Below are positions 47,401-60,800 of a DNA stretch of 64,000 bases, piece by piece. Location: positions 22,258,001 to 22,322,000 of the forward strand of contig CATNEN010000038.1 of the NCBI GenBank assembly GCA_950097015.1, written 5' to 3'. This DNA comes from Macrostomum hystrix. Lineage: Eukaryota > Platyhelminthes > Macrostomidae. How positions within the stretch are numbered: the stretch's first letter is position 1; each line of letters starts with the position of its first letter. The position numbers and the translations under genes were made by a program. Under the pieces are notes generated by a model. That model did no database searches, was not told the DNA's origin, and was given only the letters and a program-made list of their open reading frames with translations.

Positions 47401-50400
47401 GAGAGACAGAGATAAATAGAGACAGAGATAATGAGAGACAGAGATAAAGAGAGACAGAGATAATAAGAGACAGAGATAATGAGAGACAGAGATAAAGAGA
47501 GACAGAGATAATAAGAGACAGAGATAAAGAGAGACAGAGATAAAGAGAGACAGAGATAATGAGAGACAGAGATAATAAGAGACAGAGATAATAAGAGACA
47601 GAGATAAAGAGAGACAGAGATAATAAGAGACAGAGATAATAAGAGACAGAGATAAAGAGAGACAGAGATAATAAGAGACAGAGATAATAAGAGACAGAGA
47701 TAATAAGAGACAGAGATAATAAGAGACAGAGATAAAGAGAGACAGAGATAAAGAGAGACAGAGATAAAGAGAGACAGAGATAAAGAGAGACAGAGATAAA
47801 GAGAGACAGAGATAAAGAGAGACAGAGACAAAGAGAGACAGAGATAAAGAGAGACAGACATAAAGAGAGAAGGAGATAAAGAGAGACAGAGATAATGAGA
47901 GACAGAGATAAAGAGAGACAGAGATAAAGAGAGACAGAGATAAAGAGAGACAGAGATAAAGAGAGACAGAGATAAAGAGAGACAGAGATAATGAGAGACA
48001 GAGATAAAGAGAGAAGGAGATAAAGAGAGACAGAGATAAAGAGAGACAGAGATAATGAGAGACAGAGATAAAGAGAGACAGAGATAAAGAGAGACAGACA
48101 TAAAGAGAGAAGGAGATAAAGAGAGACAGAGATAATAAGAGACAGAGATAAAGAGAGACAGAGATAAAGAGAGACAGAGATAAAGAGAGACAGAGATAAA
48201 GATAGACAGACATAAAGAGAGAAGGAGATAAAGAGAGACAGAGATAAAGAGAGACAGAGATAAAGAGGGACAGAGATAATGAGAGACAGAGATAATGAGA
48301 GACAGAGATAATGAGAGACAGAGATAAAGAGAGACAGAGATAAAGAGAGACAGAGATAAAGAGAGACAGAGATAAAGAGAGAAGGAGATAAAGAGAGACA
48401 GAGATAAAGAGAGACAGAGATAAAGAGAGACAGACATAAAGAGAGAAGGAGATAAAGAGAGACAGAGATAATAAGAGACAGAGATAATAAGAGACAGAGA
48501 TAAAGAGAGACAGAGATAAAGAGAGACAGAGATAAAGAGAGACAGAGATAATGAGAGACAGAGATAATAAGAGACAGAGATAATAAGAGACAGAGATAAA
48601 GAGAGACAGAGATAATAAGAGACAGAGATAATAAGAGACAGAGATAAAGAGAGACAGAGATAATAAGAGACAGAGATAATAAGAGACAGAGATAAAGAGA
48701 GACAGAGATAATAAGAGACAGAGATAATAAGAGACAGAGATAATGAGAGACAGAGATAAAGAGAGACAGAGATAATAAGAGACAGAGATAATAAGAGACA
48801 GAGATAAAGAGAGACAGAGATAATAAGAGACAGAGATAATAAGAGACAGAGATAAAGAGAGACAGAGATAATAAGAGACAGAGATAATAAGAGACAGAGA
48901 TAATGAGAGACAGAGATAAAGAGAGACAGAGATAATAAGAGACAGAGATAATGAGAGACAGAGATAAAGAGAGACAGAGATAATAAGAGACAGAGATAAT
49001 AAGAGACAGAGATAAAGAGACAGAGATAATAAGAGACAGAGATAATAAGAGACAGAGATAATAAGAGACAGAGATAAAGAGAGACAGAGATAATAAGAGA
49101 CAGAGATAATAAGAGACAGAGATAAAGAGAGACAGAGATAATAAGAGACAGAGATAATAAGAGACAGAGATAAAGAGAGACAGAGATAAAGAGAGACAGA
49201 GATAATGAGAGACAGAGATTAAGAGAGACAGAGATAAAGAGAGACAGAGATAAATAGAGACAGAGATAATGAGAGACAGAGATAAAGAGAGACAGAGATA
49301 ATAAGAGACAGAGATAATGAGAGACAGAGATAAAGAGAGACAGAGATAATAAGAGACAGAGATAAAGAGAGACAGAGATAAAGAGAGACAGAGATAATGA
49401 GAGACAGAGATAATAAGAGACAGAGATAATAAGAGACAGAGATAAAGAGAGACAGAGATAATAAGAGACAGAGATAATAAGAGACAGAGATAAAGAGAGA
49501 CAGAGATAATAAGAGACAGAGATAATAAGAGACAGAGATAAAGAGAGACAGAGATAATAAGAGACAGAGATAATAAGAGACAGAGATAATGAGAGACAGA
49601 GATAAAGAGAGACAGAGATAATAAGAGACAGAGATAATGAGAGACAGAGATAAAGAGAGACAGAGATAATAAGAGACAGAGATAATAAGAGACAGAGATA
49701 AAGAGAGACAGAGATAATAAGAGACAGAGATAATAAGAGACAGAGATAATAAGAGACAGAGATAAAGAGAGACAGAGATAATAAGAGACAGAGATAATAA
49801 GAGACAGAGATAAAGAGAGACAGAGATAATAAGAGACAGAGATAATAAGAGACAGAGATAAAGAGAGACAGAGATAATAAGAGACAGAGATAATAAGAGA
49901 CAGAGATAAAGAGAGACAGCGATAATGAGAGACAGAGATAAAGAGAGACAGAGATAATGAGAGACAGAGATAAAGAGAGACAGAGATAATAAGAGACAGA
50001 GATAATAAGAGACAGAGATAATAAGAGACAGAGATAATAAGAGACATAGATAAAGAGAGACAGCGATAATGAGAGACAGAGATAAAGAGAGACAGAGATA
50101 ATGAGAGACAGATAAAGAGAGACAGAGATAATAAGAGACAGAGATAATAAGAGACAGAGATAATAAGAGACAGAGATAATAAGAGACAGAGATAATAAGA
50201 GACAGAGATAATAAGAGACAGAGATAATAAGAGACAGAGATAATAAGAGACAGAGATAATAAGAGACAGAGATAATAAGAGACAGAGATAATAAGAGACA
50301 GGGATAATAAGAGACAGAGATAATAAGAGACTGAGATAATAAGAGACAGAGATAATAAGAGACAGAGATAATAAGAGACAGAGATAATAAGAGACAGAGA

Positions 50401-50524
50401 TAATAAGAGACAGAGATAATAAGAGACAGAGATAATAAGAGACAGAGATAATAAGAGACAGAGATAATAAGAGACAGAGATAATAAGAGACAGAGATAAT
50501 AAGAGACAGAGATAATAAGAGACT
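29448..50524. repeat. Giant tandem array, 16-bp unit, about 1,300 copies (21 kb)
   Basis: Unit types are AGAGACAGAGATAAAG, AGAGACAGAGATAATG and AGAGACAGAGATAATA, plus AGAAGGAGATAAAG variants. Rare marker variants (GAGTCAG, GATAGACAGACAT, GAGATTAAG, AGAGGGAC) recur at multi-kb intervals, so blocks of the array have been duplicated. A few 14-bp units occur. The plus strand is mostly purine. The minus strand has almost no stops, giving open frames of up to 4,293 codons made of S, L, Y, C, I, V and F repeats; these are artefacts of the repeat. No host gene is visible inside. Confidence 0.97.
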
Positions 50525-51020
50525 AAATTAGAGTCTGCATGCTTGATCAGCTATTTAAAATGCGTCTTGAGATGTATTTCTGCAAGTTGAATGCAATATA
50601 CGACAAATAGATTTTTCTAGTAGAGTTGCTCCGAAAAAAAGTAAAAATGATAGAATCACAGGTGAAAGCGCTGACTGAGTGTGCCATGCAGTGCTATTGT
50701 CTAAAAAGCAGTCAGAGAGGAAGAGAGTGAAAATAGAAAACATTAAACCGGATCAAACAATAGGATTGGAGCGCTATTTTTTTTCATTACGCTTTTAAGA
50801 GCCGCTGATGGGAACAAAAGGTGACTTTTTAGCAGAAAAAAACAGTGGCTCGTAGCTTTATTAAAAAGACAATAGAAATTAGAAGTGTGAAATGAGAATT
50901 TCATAGACAATTGCTTTATCCTGTGCGTGCTTGAAATTCAATAAAATTTTCGCAGTTTCTTTTTTTCATTCTTTCCTAATTCCATTTCTGCTTTTAGCAA
51001 TGACAGTTGATAGGTCATAG
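50525..51020. other. Unique DNA, no gene seen
   Basis: Right flank of the giant array. Nothing recognised. Confidence 0.4.
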
Positions 51021-51708
51021 AATGTGATCCTGATGACCCAGATCATAGATCACTGAATGACCGAGGTCATAAATCACAGAATGATCAAAATCATAGATCA
51101 CAGAATGACCAAGATTATAGATCACAGAATGACCAAGATTATAGATCACAGAATGACCAAAATCATTGAATCGCAGAATGACAAAGATAATAGATGACCA
51201 AATGACCAAGATCATAGATTACGGAATGACCAAGATCATAAATCACAGCATGACCAAGATTATAGATCCCAGAATGGCCTAGATCATAGATGACCAAATT
51301 ACCAAGATCATAGAACACAGAATGACCAAGATCATAAATCACAGAATGACCAAGATCATAGATCACTCAATGACCAAGATCATAAATCACAGAATGACCA
51401 AGATCATAAATCACAGAATGACCAAGATCATAGATCACAGATCACTCAATGACCAAGATCATAAATCACAGAATGACCAAGATCATAGATCACAGATCAC
51501 TCAATGACCAAGATCATAAATCACAGAATGACCAAGATCATAGATCACTCAATGACCAAGATCATAAATTACAGCAATGACCAAGATCATAGATTACAGA
51601 ATGACCAAGATTATAGGCAAAAGAATGAGCAAGATCATAGATTACAGAATGACCAAGATTATAGGCAAAAGAATGAGCAAGATCATAGATAACAGAATGA
51701 CCATTGTA
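51021..51708. repeat. Minisatellite, 24-bp unit, about 28 copies
   Basis: GACCAAGATCATAGATCACA core followed by GAAT. Several unit-length variants, including CACTCAAT and GGCAAAAG forms. Confidence 0.9.
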
Positions 51709-52457
51709 TGTCTTAAAAAAAAGCATCCTTTAAAAATAAAAAAATCTAAGGAGTAGATAATTCTAGAATGAAATTAATGAAACATGCCGACAATAATTAG
51801 TGAAAAGTATTCCTTGTTCTCTGTTGTTGTTTATTAAAGTTGACAATCTTCAAACTAAATAGCTTGGAGAGGACACAGCAGTGGTGGGTATTATTACCAC
51901 TTGGTAGGAATGAAAAGTGAACGAAATTCTGAAAGAATGAAAGAATGCGACTCGCACGCGTTGACAGGCAGGTGAGAAATGTTTCCGTGGAAATTAATAA
52001 TTTTCTTAGCCTGTCAATCAAATGTCATGCTCAATGAAATGCAAACGCCGCTGCAGTTTTGGCATTGACAAGCTCGAATAATCTAAGGTCCAATCAAGCT
52101 TGTCAATCTGCGATCACACTTGAAAACCAACTCAACGCTAGTCTCTAGTTCTCGGTTTGAGACTTCACAAAGGCGAGAACAGTATAAGTAACTCAAAGAT
52201 ACATTGAGCATATGAGAAATTCGGGATTTGTCAAATCAGAGTGGACTCAAATTGATTTCAAAATTTGCAACAACAATCAAGCTTACAAGCTGTCTCAAAT
52301 TATTTGACGAGCTAATTACACCCGCTGGTTTAAGTCTGCCATTGGATCCCAGGCCCCGTTTCCAATTATCATTTATCGCCACTTCAATTGAAAAAGAGAG
52401 ATGCAATTTTTATAAAGTAGGATAGGCAGCGAAAGGAAGTTTGTAATTTTTGTTGGG
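51709..52457. other. Unique DNA, no gene seen
   Basis: Short open frames only. Confidence 0.4.
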
Positions 52458-53058
52458 GAGAGGATGACAGGGGAAGGGGAAGAGGATGAGAAAGGAGGGG
52501 GAGAGGATGACAGGGGAAGGGGGAGAGGATGACAAAGGAGTGGGAGAGGATGACTGGGGAAGGGGAGAGGAAGACAGGGAAGGGGAAGAGGATGACAAAG
52601 GAGGGGGAGAGGATGACAGGCAAGGGGAAGAGGATGACGAAGAAGGGGAGAGGATGACAGGGAAGGGGAAGAGGATGACGAAGGAGGGGAGAGGATGACT
52701 GGGGAAGGGGAGAGGAAGACAGGGAAGGGGAAGAGGATGACAAAGGAGGGGGAGAGGATGACAGGCAAGGGGAAGAGGATGACGAAGAAGGGGAGAGGAT
52801 GACAGGGAAGGGGAAGAGGATGACGAAGGAGGGGAGAGGATGACAGGGAAGGGGGAGAGGATGACGAAGGAGGGGAGAGGATGACAGGGAAGGGGGAGAG
52901 GATGACAAAGGAGGGGAGAGGATGACAGGGAAGGGGGAGAGGATGACGAAGGAGGGGAGAGGATGACAGGGAAGGGGAAGAGGATGACGAAGGAGGGGAG
53001 AGGATGACAGGGAAGGGGGAGAGGATGACAAAGGAGGGGAGAGGATGACAGGGGAGGT
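52458..53058. repeat. Purine-rich minisatellite, about 41-bp unit of two half-units
   Basis: GAGGATGACAGGGAAGGGG half-units alternate with GAGGATGACGAAGGAGGGG. The left third is less regular. Confidence 0.9.
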
Positions 53059-53404
53059 GGCGAGAAAGTCTAGAAACTGCATTGAATATTTAAAGAAGGT
53101 GAGAAGCTGAGATAGAGACCTAGAGAACGGTATCCAAAACAGTTGGCGACGATACATGCATAAATAGGAGGTAGACATAACGATATAGGAAGTCTCAAGT
53201 TTCCTCATTCAAGGTGATAAATCATCGCAAACTCCTCATGGTTGAACTGGGATTAATAAGAATAACTAAATAAGAAGAGCTCTTAAAGTGATTGTTGAGT
53301 ACAGGCACACTGTCACATCAGCTATGCAGGGTTGACATTGACGTATGAGCAAACTCACTGTGCCTAATGCCATTTTACTAGCACCTCGTATGCTTCTTAT
53401 CCTA
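53059..53404. other. Spacer between two arrays, no gene seen
   Basis: Unique DNA without recognisable features. Confidence 0.4.
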
Positions 53405-53712
53405 TATCACTCTACCGCTCATCCTGTCACTCTACCTCTCATCCTATCACTCTACCTTTCATCCTGTCACTCTACCTCTCATCCTATCACTTACCTCTCA
53501 TCCTATCACTCTACCTCTCATCCTGTCACTCTACCTCTCATCCTGTCACTCTACCTCTCATCCTGTCACTCTACCTCTCATCCTGTCACTCTACCTCTCA
53601 TCCTATCACTCTACCTCTCATCCTGTCACTCTACCTCTCATCCTGTCACTCTACCTCTCATCCTATCACTCTACCTCTCATCCTGTCACTCTACCTCTCA
53701 TCCTGTCACTCT
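53405..53712. repeat. Minisatellite, 20-bp unit, about 15 copies
   Basis: CTCTCATCCTGTCACTCTAC units, with a T/A variant at CCTRTCAC. Confidence 0.95.
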
Positions 53713-54536
53713 TGCTCTGATTCTCTCTGATTCTTGCTAGCACTCATGAAATTCCAATTTTACAGCTCAAAGTGGTTGGCCAGCGCGGAGGCACTGAGTC
53801 TACACGAGCTTGTCACCCCCCAAAGTGTTAATCCCATCGAAGGTTCTCAAAAGTTACTATACTTATTGTCGAACAGAATAGAATGCCTCCCACTACACAA
53901 TAGCAGTATTGCAATGCCATGTAAACATGGGCCATCACGAGAAGCCAGAACAGAATTTCATTCAAGTAGGTCCTTGAATTGTGGTATGTTCCCCTTCTTC
54001 CTCAGTTCCTTTCTGCCTAGCTATACCCCTCCTCAACTGTGTAGGCGCGCATTACTCGAAGTTTTAGGTGACAGGCGATTTTGTTGTTGAAGTGTTGACA
54101 GCTGTCAATCACAATGACTTACTTAATAGCCAAGCAGAAGCGGCTTTAGTATTATTCTCGTCTATACGCATGTATCGGGAGGAACTCGAGTTCGCTAATA
54201 GCGAAGGCAGGGCAGATGTACACACCTGTGAGTACGCCTTTGAACACAACCATTAATAACTTAAATGTTAATATGTTAAGCTTGCTAAAATGTTCTCGCT
54301 GAAAACCTTGTTTAATGTTGAAATCCAAACGTGAACAACTGAATGCATATATTCAAACATATACATATTTATCAAATTATATAGTACTTTAAATTTATAA
54401 CGAGTAGTATTGGTTGCGCTGAAGCGTATTATTTCTCTGCAATAAAACAGTTAGTTAAAAATTGTTTAAATAGTACAGAATGGCATTTTAAATACTTATT
54501 TATAAAGGGTTAAAACACAAAGCAAGAATAAAATTC
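53713..54536. other. Unique DNA with a SINE A fragment, no gene recognised
   Basis: A 118-codon plus frame at 53734-54090 has no recognisable domain. A 23-bp stretch at 54208-54230 matches the SINE A body. Confidence 0.35.
54208..54230 (+). mobile_element. SINE family A fragment
   Basis: Contains GGGCAGATGTACACACCTGT, matching the SINE body at 21377-21399 (opposite strand in the window). Too short to bound. Confidence 0.4.
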
Positions 54537-54542
54537 TTTATT
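54537..54542 (-). terminator. Polyadenylation signal AATAAA of the SLP gene
   Basis: The first canonical AATAAA after the stop codon at 54701-54699, 157 nt downstream. Confidence 0.6.
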
Positions 54543-54698
54543 GTAGAAATAAAATAATGAACAGCGATGAAAACAGAAAATTGAGAACCTCGGACTGGAT
54601 TGTAAAGATACGGCACAGAACTCCATATTAATCACAGTATGCTCAAGTCGTAAATCCAGCAAGTCAAGAAACTTGCGCATGAAGCAAACATATTTGAA

Positions 54699-54841
54699 TC
54701 ACTGGGCAATGTGTGTAGCCAGCGGGTCCATGTTCGGCCGCAGGATCAAGCTGGCGTCGATCCACTTGCCTGGATTCTGCAGCATCCCGGTCCAAAGGGT
54801 CTGCTCGTGGCCCCTTGCGTCCATCCAGGAGTTGCGGGTGT
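54699..54841 (-). CDS. SYTL: SLP exon 9: end of C2B and stop
   Basis: Acceptor CATTCCAG in phase 1. Encodes LWTGMLQNPGKWIDASLILR and NMDP, the usual C2B ending, then TGA at 54701-54699. Confidence 0.85.
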
Positions 54842-57800
54842 CTGGAATGGATTTTATTGGCCCTTGCTACTGAACTATAGCGAGCCCAACCCCAGCTGAC
54901 TCTTACACCTCATTTTCCCCGGGACCCCAAAATCGATAAAACGCTAACCAGACACACTCTCTTCTCTTTTCCCGAGACCCCAAAAATCGATAAAACGCAA
55001 ACCAGACACACTCTCCTCTCTTTTCCCGAGACCCCAAAAATCGATAAAACGCTAACCAGACACACTCTCCTCTCTTTTCCCGAGACCCCAAAAATCGATA
55101 AAACGCTAACCATACACACTCTCCTCTCTTTACCCGAGACCCAAAAAAACGATAAAACGCTAACCAGACACACTCTCCTCTCTTTTCCCGAGACCCCAAA
55201 AATCGATAAAACGCAAACCAGACACACTCTCCTCTCTTTCCCCGGCACCCCAAAAATCGATAAAACGCTAACCATACACACTCTCCTCTCTTTCCCAGGG
55301 ACCCCAAAAATCGATAAAACGCAAACCAGACACACTCACCTCTCTTTCCCAGGGACCCCAAAAATCGATAAAACGCAAGCCAGACACACTCACCTCTTTT
55401 TCCCGGGACCCCAAAAATCGATAAAACGCAAACCAGACACACTCTCCTCTCTTTCCCCGAGACCCCAAAAATCGATAAAACGCAAACCAGACACACTCTC
55501 CTCTCTTTTCCCGAGACCCCAAAAATCGATAAAACGCTAACCATACACACTCTCCTCTCTTTACCCGAGACCCCAAAAATCGATAAAACGCTAACCATAC
55601 ACACTCTCCTCACTTTTCCCGGCACCCCAAAAATCGATAAAACGCTAACTAGACACACTCTCCTCTCTTTCCCCGGGAGCGAAAATAATCCACAAACTCA
55701 CTAACTGCAAACCAGACTCTCATTTCTCGAAACCCACAAAAAATCGATAAACAGCGCACCACAAATTCTCACCAATCTTTCCCTAGGACACTTTTCCCGA
55801 CACTACTAGAAATCGACAAACCCAACTGTCACTAGACTTACTGTCTCCAATATTGAGTCTAACTCCGCCTAGAAAGTCGTTCCGACCAAGCAGGACGTGA
55901 TCCCACACAGTCAGCTCGATGGAACGCTCGCGCAGCTCGCGCCGAGTGACGCCGTGGTAGGTAAAGATGGCGTTGAATTGAGGATTTGGATTGCCTTTGG
56001 CCACCTTGGATTTGCGTTTCGACGAAGTGTGTCTGCTGGGCAGCAGATAGCTGTAAATTGGTGCAACAGCATACATTATACTAGTTTCTTAAACTAAGGC
56101 TAGTAAACATTTCTAGAGAAAATGCTTTTCTTTGGAGGGCCGAAGAAGGCAAAGTCGGGTTAATAAGAACTTGGGTCACTGTCGGGTCCTATAGAGAAGT
56201 CATAGTAGAACATAGGGAGAAGTTATTGTGGGATTATAAGGAGAGGTAAATTAATGAATGATAGAAAGATTTATTGAAGGGTCACAAAAGCAGGTAATTG
56301 AATGTTCATAGAAACAGGTAATTGAAGGGTCATAGAAAAAGGTAATTGAAGGGTCATTGAACAGGTAATTGAACCTGCATTTGAAGGGCCATTCAAATAT
56401 CACCGGCCTCACCTCTTCACATAGGGCGACACGTCGAGGGTTGGTGAACCCCCAGAAGCGGAAGCCAGCTTGCTGCATGACCGCACCCAGATCTCCAAGG
56501 TGCCTCTGGCTCCTTCGTTATCCTTCGCGGCGGCGTCTTCAAATTCGAACCTTATCGACAGCGTCAACTCGCCCTGGTACATCATCGTCGGCAGCGAGAC
56601 GCCGCCGGCCTCCGAGTGTCGTTCAGCGAGGCGCAGCCAGTGCTTGCCGCCGGAGAAAATCGTCTGGCACTGCTCCAATGGTAGGCGGGCCTCGCCCAAG
56701 AACACATTCGCGCCTAGCGGTACCGAGTGCCACACTGACACCTGGCGTGCAACGGAAGGTCATTCGATGGGTCATCATAGAAGGTCAGTGACGGTGTCAC
56801 TTTGAGACGAAATTTAAGGTTAAGTCATTGTGTGGGATCATTCCTGAATCTATCAGGATCATTCCTAAGTCATTGTGCGTGTCATTGAGTAGGTCATCGA
56901 GGGTTGGTCATTTGTAGGCCGATTGAGGGGTAGTCAAATGTGTGGATCATTGAAAGGAAATCATTTGTGAGTCATTGAATGTTTGTAACTGTCATTGTGT
57001 GTGTGTGTCATTCGGGGTTGGTAATTTGTGCAGGTCATTAACGGGTGGTCACTGCGTGGGTCACTGAGGGGTGTCACTGTGTGGTCATTTGTGTGCACGC
57101 AGCGTGTTTCGCACCTGCAGAGTTCGCATCTCCAACTGCTCAGCAGTGAGGTCGGCATAGATTAGCGGCTGAGCACCGTAGCTCGGATTGCAGGTGCCAC
57201 GCCTGGCGTGAGTGCGCCTCTTGGACCTTTTGGTCTTGTCCGGCAGCAGGTAGGTCTTCACGTAGGGACTCGGCTGACGACCGTCGACTCTGGTGAGGTT
57301 GCGGCAGCGGTGAATGAGCACAGTGAGCACACCGGAGTGAAACTGGGCGGACAGTTCCACTTCGCCGGTGGCCCGCAGCCCGAGCCGGTAGGATTCCTCG
57401 GTCTCGCTGATGTTGCTCAAGACAGATTCGCAGCTGGTCTGAGCAAAGGGGAGAACGTAGCGAAGGCCTTGGTTTGGAATCTTGAAACAATATTCTGAGC
57501 AGTATTTAGGCGGCTAAATAGTAAAAAAAGCGCTTAAAAGCATCAGGTAGAGACTAGAAATTACTATTTGAAGTGGTAGCCTTCTTTAGCTGTGTACAGA
57601 TCCACAGTCACTGGGAAGACTGGAGAATCTAGTAGAGAAAAATCTAGGAAAAGAAGAATCTAGGAAGGGAATAATCTAGGAGGGGAAGAATCTAGGAAGG
57701 GAATAATCTAGGAGGGGAAGAATCTAGGAAGGGAATAATCGAGGAAAGGATGAATCTAGGAAGGGAAGAAAATAGGAAAGGATGAATCTAGGAAGGGAAG

Positions 57801-60800
57801 AATATAGGAATGGATGAATCTATGAGGGGAATAATCTATGAAAGGATGAATTTAGGAGGGAAGAAGGAGGGAAGAAGGAGGGAAGAATCTAGGAATGGAT
57901 GAATCTAGGAAGGGAAGAATCTAGGAAAGGATGAATCTAGGAAGGGAAGAATCTAGGAAAGGAAGAGTGTAGGAAGGGAATAATCTAGGAGGGGAAGAAT
58001 GAAGGAGGGGAAGAATGTAGGAGAGGAAGAATCTAGGAAAGGAAGAGTCTAGGAAGGGAATAATCTAGGAGGGGAAGAATCTAGGAAGTGAATAATCTAG
58101 GAATGGATGAATCTAGGAATGGATGAATTTAGGAGGGGAAAAATCAAGAAGGAAAAGAATGAAGGAGGGGAAGAATGTAGGAAAGGAAGAATTTAGGAAA
58201 GGAAGAGTCTAGGAAGGGAATAATCTAGGAAGGGAAGAATCTAGGAGGGGAAGAATCTAGGAGGGGAATAATTTAGGAGGGGAGAAATCAAGGAGGAAAG
58301 AATCTAGGAAGGGAAGAATCTAGGCGGGAAGAATTAATGAGGGGAAGAATCAAGGAAGGGAAGAATCTAGGAGGGGAAAAATGTAGAAGAGGAAGAACTT
58401 AGGAGGGGAAGAGAAGAATATTGTAGGGGAAGAATTGGCAATTTATGACTGAAACTCAAATTGACTCAGGAATAAAATCGAATTTTTCTAGGGATCTGGG
58501 ATCTAAGCAGCGCCAGTCCTGGCAATCCGTGTACTTTTGCCTTGCCGTGCGCTCCGTTGAACAGGGCCCGCACTCGCAGGTCGAGCAGCGCCGAGGTGGC
58601 CCGCTTCGCTAGCTTCGCCAGCACCGGCGACTGAAGGCGAGACGGCGAATGGGACAGCGACAGATACTGCCTACTGTTATAATAGTACAGATTCTGCTGA
58701 CGTGACGTAATACTGTCATCTATTAGAGTGAGATTGACAACGGACATCGAATTAATTCGGTTCCATTGTTGCGCTGTTTGAAGCTCGTCGATTGGCTGAG
58801 TTTGGGGGTGGTGATTAAGGTGTGCACAAATATACAATTAAAGCAATTAAACAATCAGATGAAATTGGTTATGGAAAAACAAAGCGTTAAACTTTAACAA
58901 TAATGCGATTAGTGATTTAATGCTCTGCGATTTCTTAGAATTCTGTGATTTCTTAGAATTCTGTGATTTCTTAGAGTTTTGTGATTTCTTAGAATTCTGT
59001 GATTTCTTAGAATTCTGTGATTTCTTAGAGTTCTGTGATTTCTTAGAATTCTGTGATTTCTTAGAATTCTGTGATTTCTTAGAGTTCTGTGATTTCTTTG
59101 AATTCTGTGATTTCTTAGAATTCTGTGATTTCTTAGAATTCTGTGATTTCTTAGAATTCTGTGATTTCTTAGAGTTCTGTGATTTCTTTGAATTCTGTGA
59201 TTTCTTTGAATTCTGTGATTTCTAGAATTTCCAAAAATTTGGAAGTTTGAATAGATTAGATTATGGTTTAGCTGAATCTCAATCAGTTAATTGTTATTTA
59301 AAAAGAACATTAATTGACAAAATCGGTTATTATTTTACTTACAGCGTCCACAACTCTCAGATTCGAGGTTTCAACAGCAGCAGCGGCAGCGGCTGCCTCT
59401 TTAGATGAGGTCCACAGAGCGGAAGAATCAACATGGCTGATCGTTTCTTCCGCTTCCGGCGGTGTCGGGGTGTCTCGCTGAGTTGGCAACTCATCGTCCG
59501 GCTGATTGGGACCATCGGGCAGGTCAACAGAGGCGGCCGCCTAAATGACGGACGTTAAGGTGAACTAAGTACTAAATTCCTAAATGAAAAGTGCTGATTT
59601 GTGACCAGGCTCACCTGAATCGGCTCATCGATCGCAACCTCTTGGTCGGATTCTGAATCAGCCGATTGGACTATTACAGTCGGCAGTTTGACACCAGATC
59701 CACCTGAGCCACGATCTGCCGATTCGACGCGCACAACGGCTACCGACTCTTGCGGCGGCGGCGGTGGCGGTGGCGGTGGCGGCGGCTCCGGGGACTGCTT
59801 CCGCTTTTTGTCTCTCTTCTTGCCCTCCTTGCTGGCCTTCTGCTTCTGCTTGTCCTTCTCTTTCTCGTTGTCTCTGTCTCGCTCTTTGCGGTCCTTCTTC
59901 TTGCCGCCGCGCTTGCCAAACTCCTTGATGGCCGCAGGCTCGGGTACGTCGGCGGCTGCGGCGGCAGCGGCAGAAGCCGCTTGCTTCGTCGAGCCGTCGA
60001 TGGCGTCATGGACGCGAATCTCGTCGACTCCGTTGATGGCGTGCAGGTCGGCCTCTTCTGCTGCTGCCGCTGCTGCCGCTTCTGCTGCTGCAGCTGCGCG
60101 TCGAGCTTTCTCCTCGGAAACCACTGCGAGTACAGGCATAGAGAATTGCGGTCACAATGTCACTCTGTCACAATGTCACAATGTCACTCTGTCACAATGT
60201 CACTCTGTCACTCTGTCACTCTGTCACTCTGTCACAATGTCACTCTGTCACTCTATCACTCTGTCACAATGTCACTCTGTCACTCTGTCACTCTGTCACA
60301 ATGTCACTCTGTCACAATGTCACTCTGTCACAATGTCACTCTGTCACAATGTCACTCTGTCACAATGTCACTCTGTCACAATGTCACTCTGTCACAATGT
60401 CACTCTGTCACAATGTCACTCTGTCACAATGTCACTCTGTCACAATGTCACTCTGTCACAATGTCACTCTGTCACAATGTCACTCTGTCACAATGTCACT
60501 CTGTCACAATGTCACTCTGTCACAATGTCACTCTGTCACAATGTCACTCTGTCACAATGTCACTCTGTCACAATGTCACTCTGTCACAATGTCACTCTGT
60601 CACAATGTCACTCTGTCACAATGTCACTCTGTCACAATGTCACTCTGTCACAATGTCACTCTGTCACAATGTCACTCTGTCACAATGTCACTCTGTCACA
60701 ATGTCACTCTGTCACAATGTCACTCTGTCACAATGTCACTCTGTCACAATGTCACTCTGTCACAATGTCACTCTGTCACAATGTCACTCTGAAACAATGT

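Noticed and set aside
29324-50047. Minus-strand open frames of 345 to 4,293 codons across the 16-bp array
   Set aside because: They are readings of a stop-free simple repeat, open in several frames at once, with only S, L, Y, C, I, V, F and similar residues and no start or splice context.
54903-55658. Minus-strand 251-codon frame (FYRFLGSREK repeats)
   Set aside because: Lies wholly in the 54-bp intronic minisatellite between SLP exons 8 and 9, whose phase-1 junction joins the C2B domain across it.
59740-60139. A separate gene starting at the ATG at 60139
   Set aside because: The phase-1 acceptor at 60123 and the matching phase-1 donor at 61028 make it an internal SLP exon.
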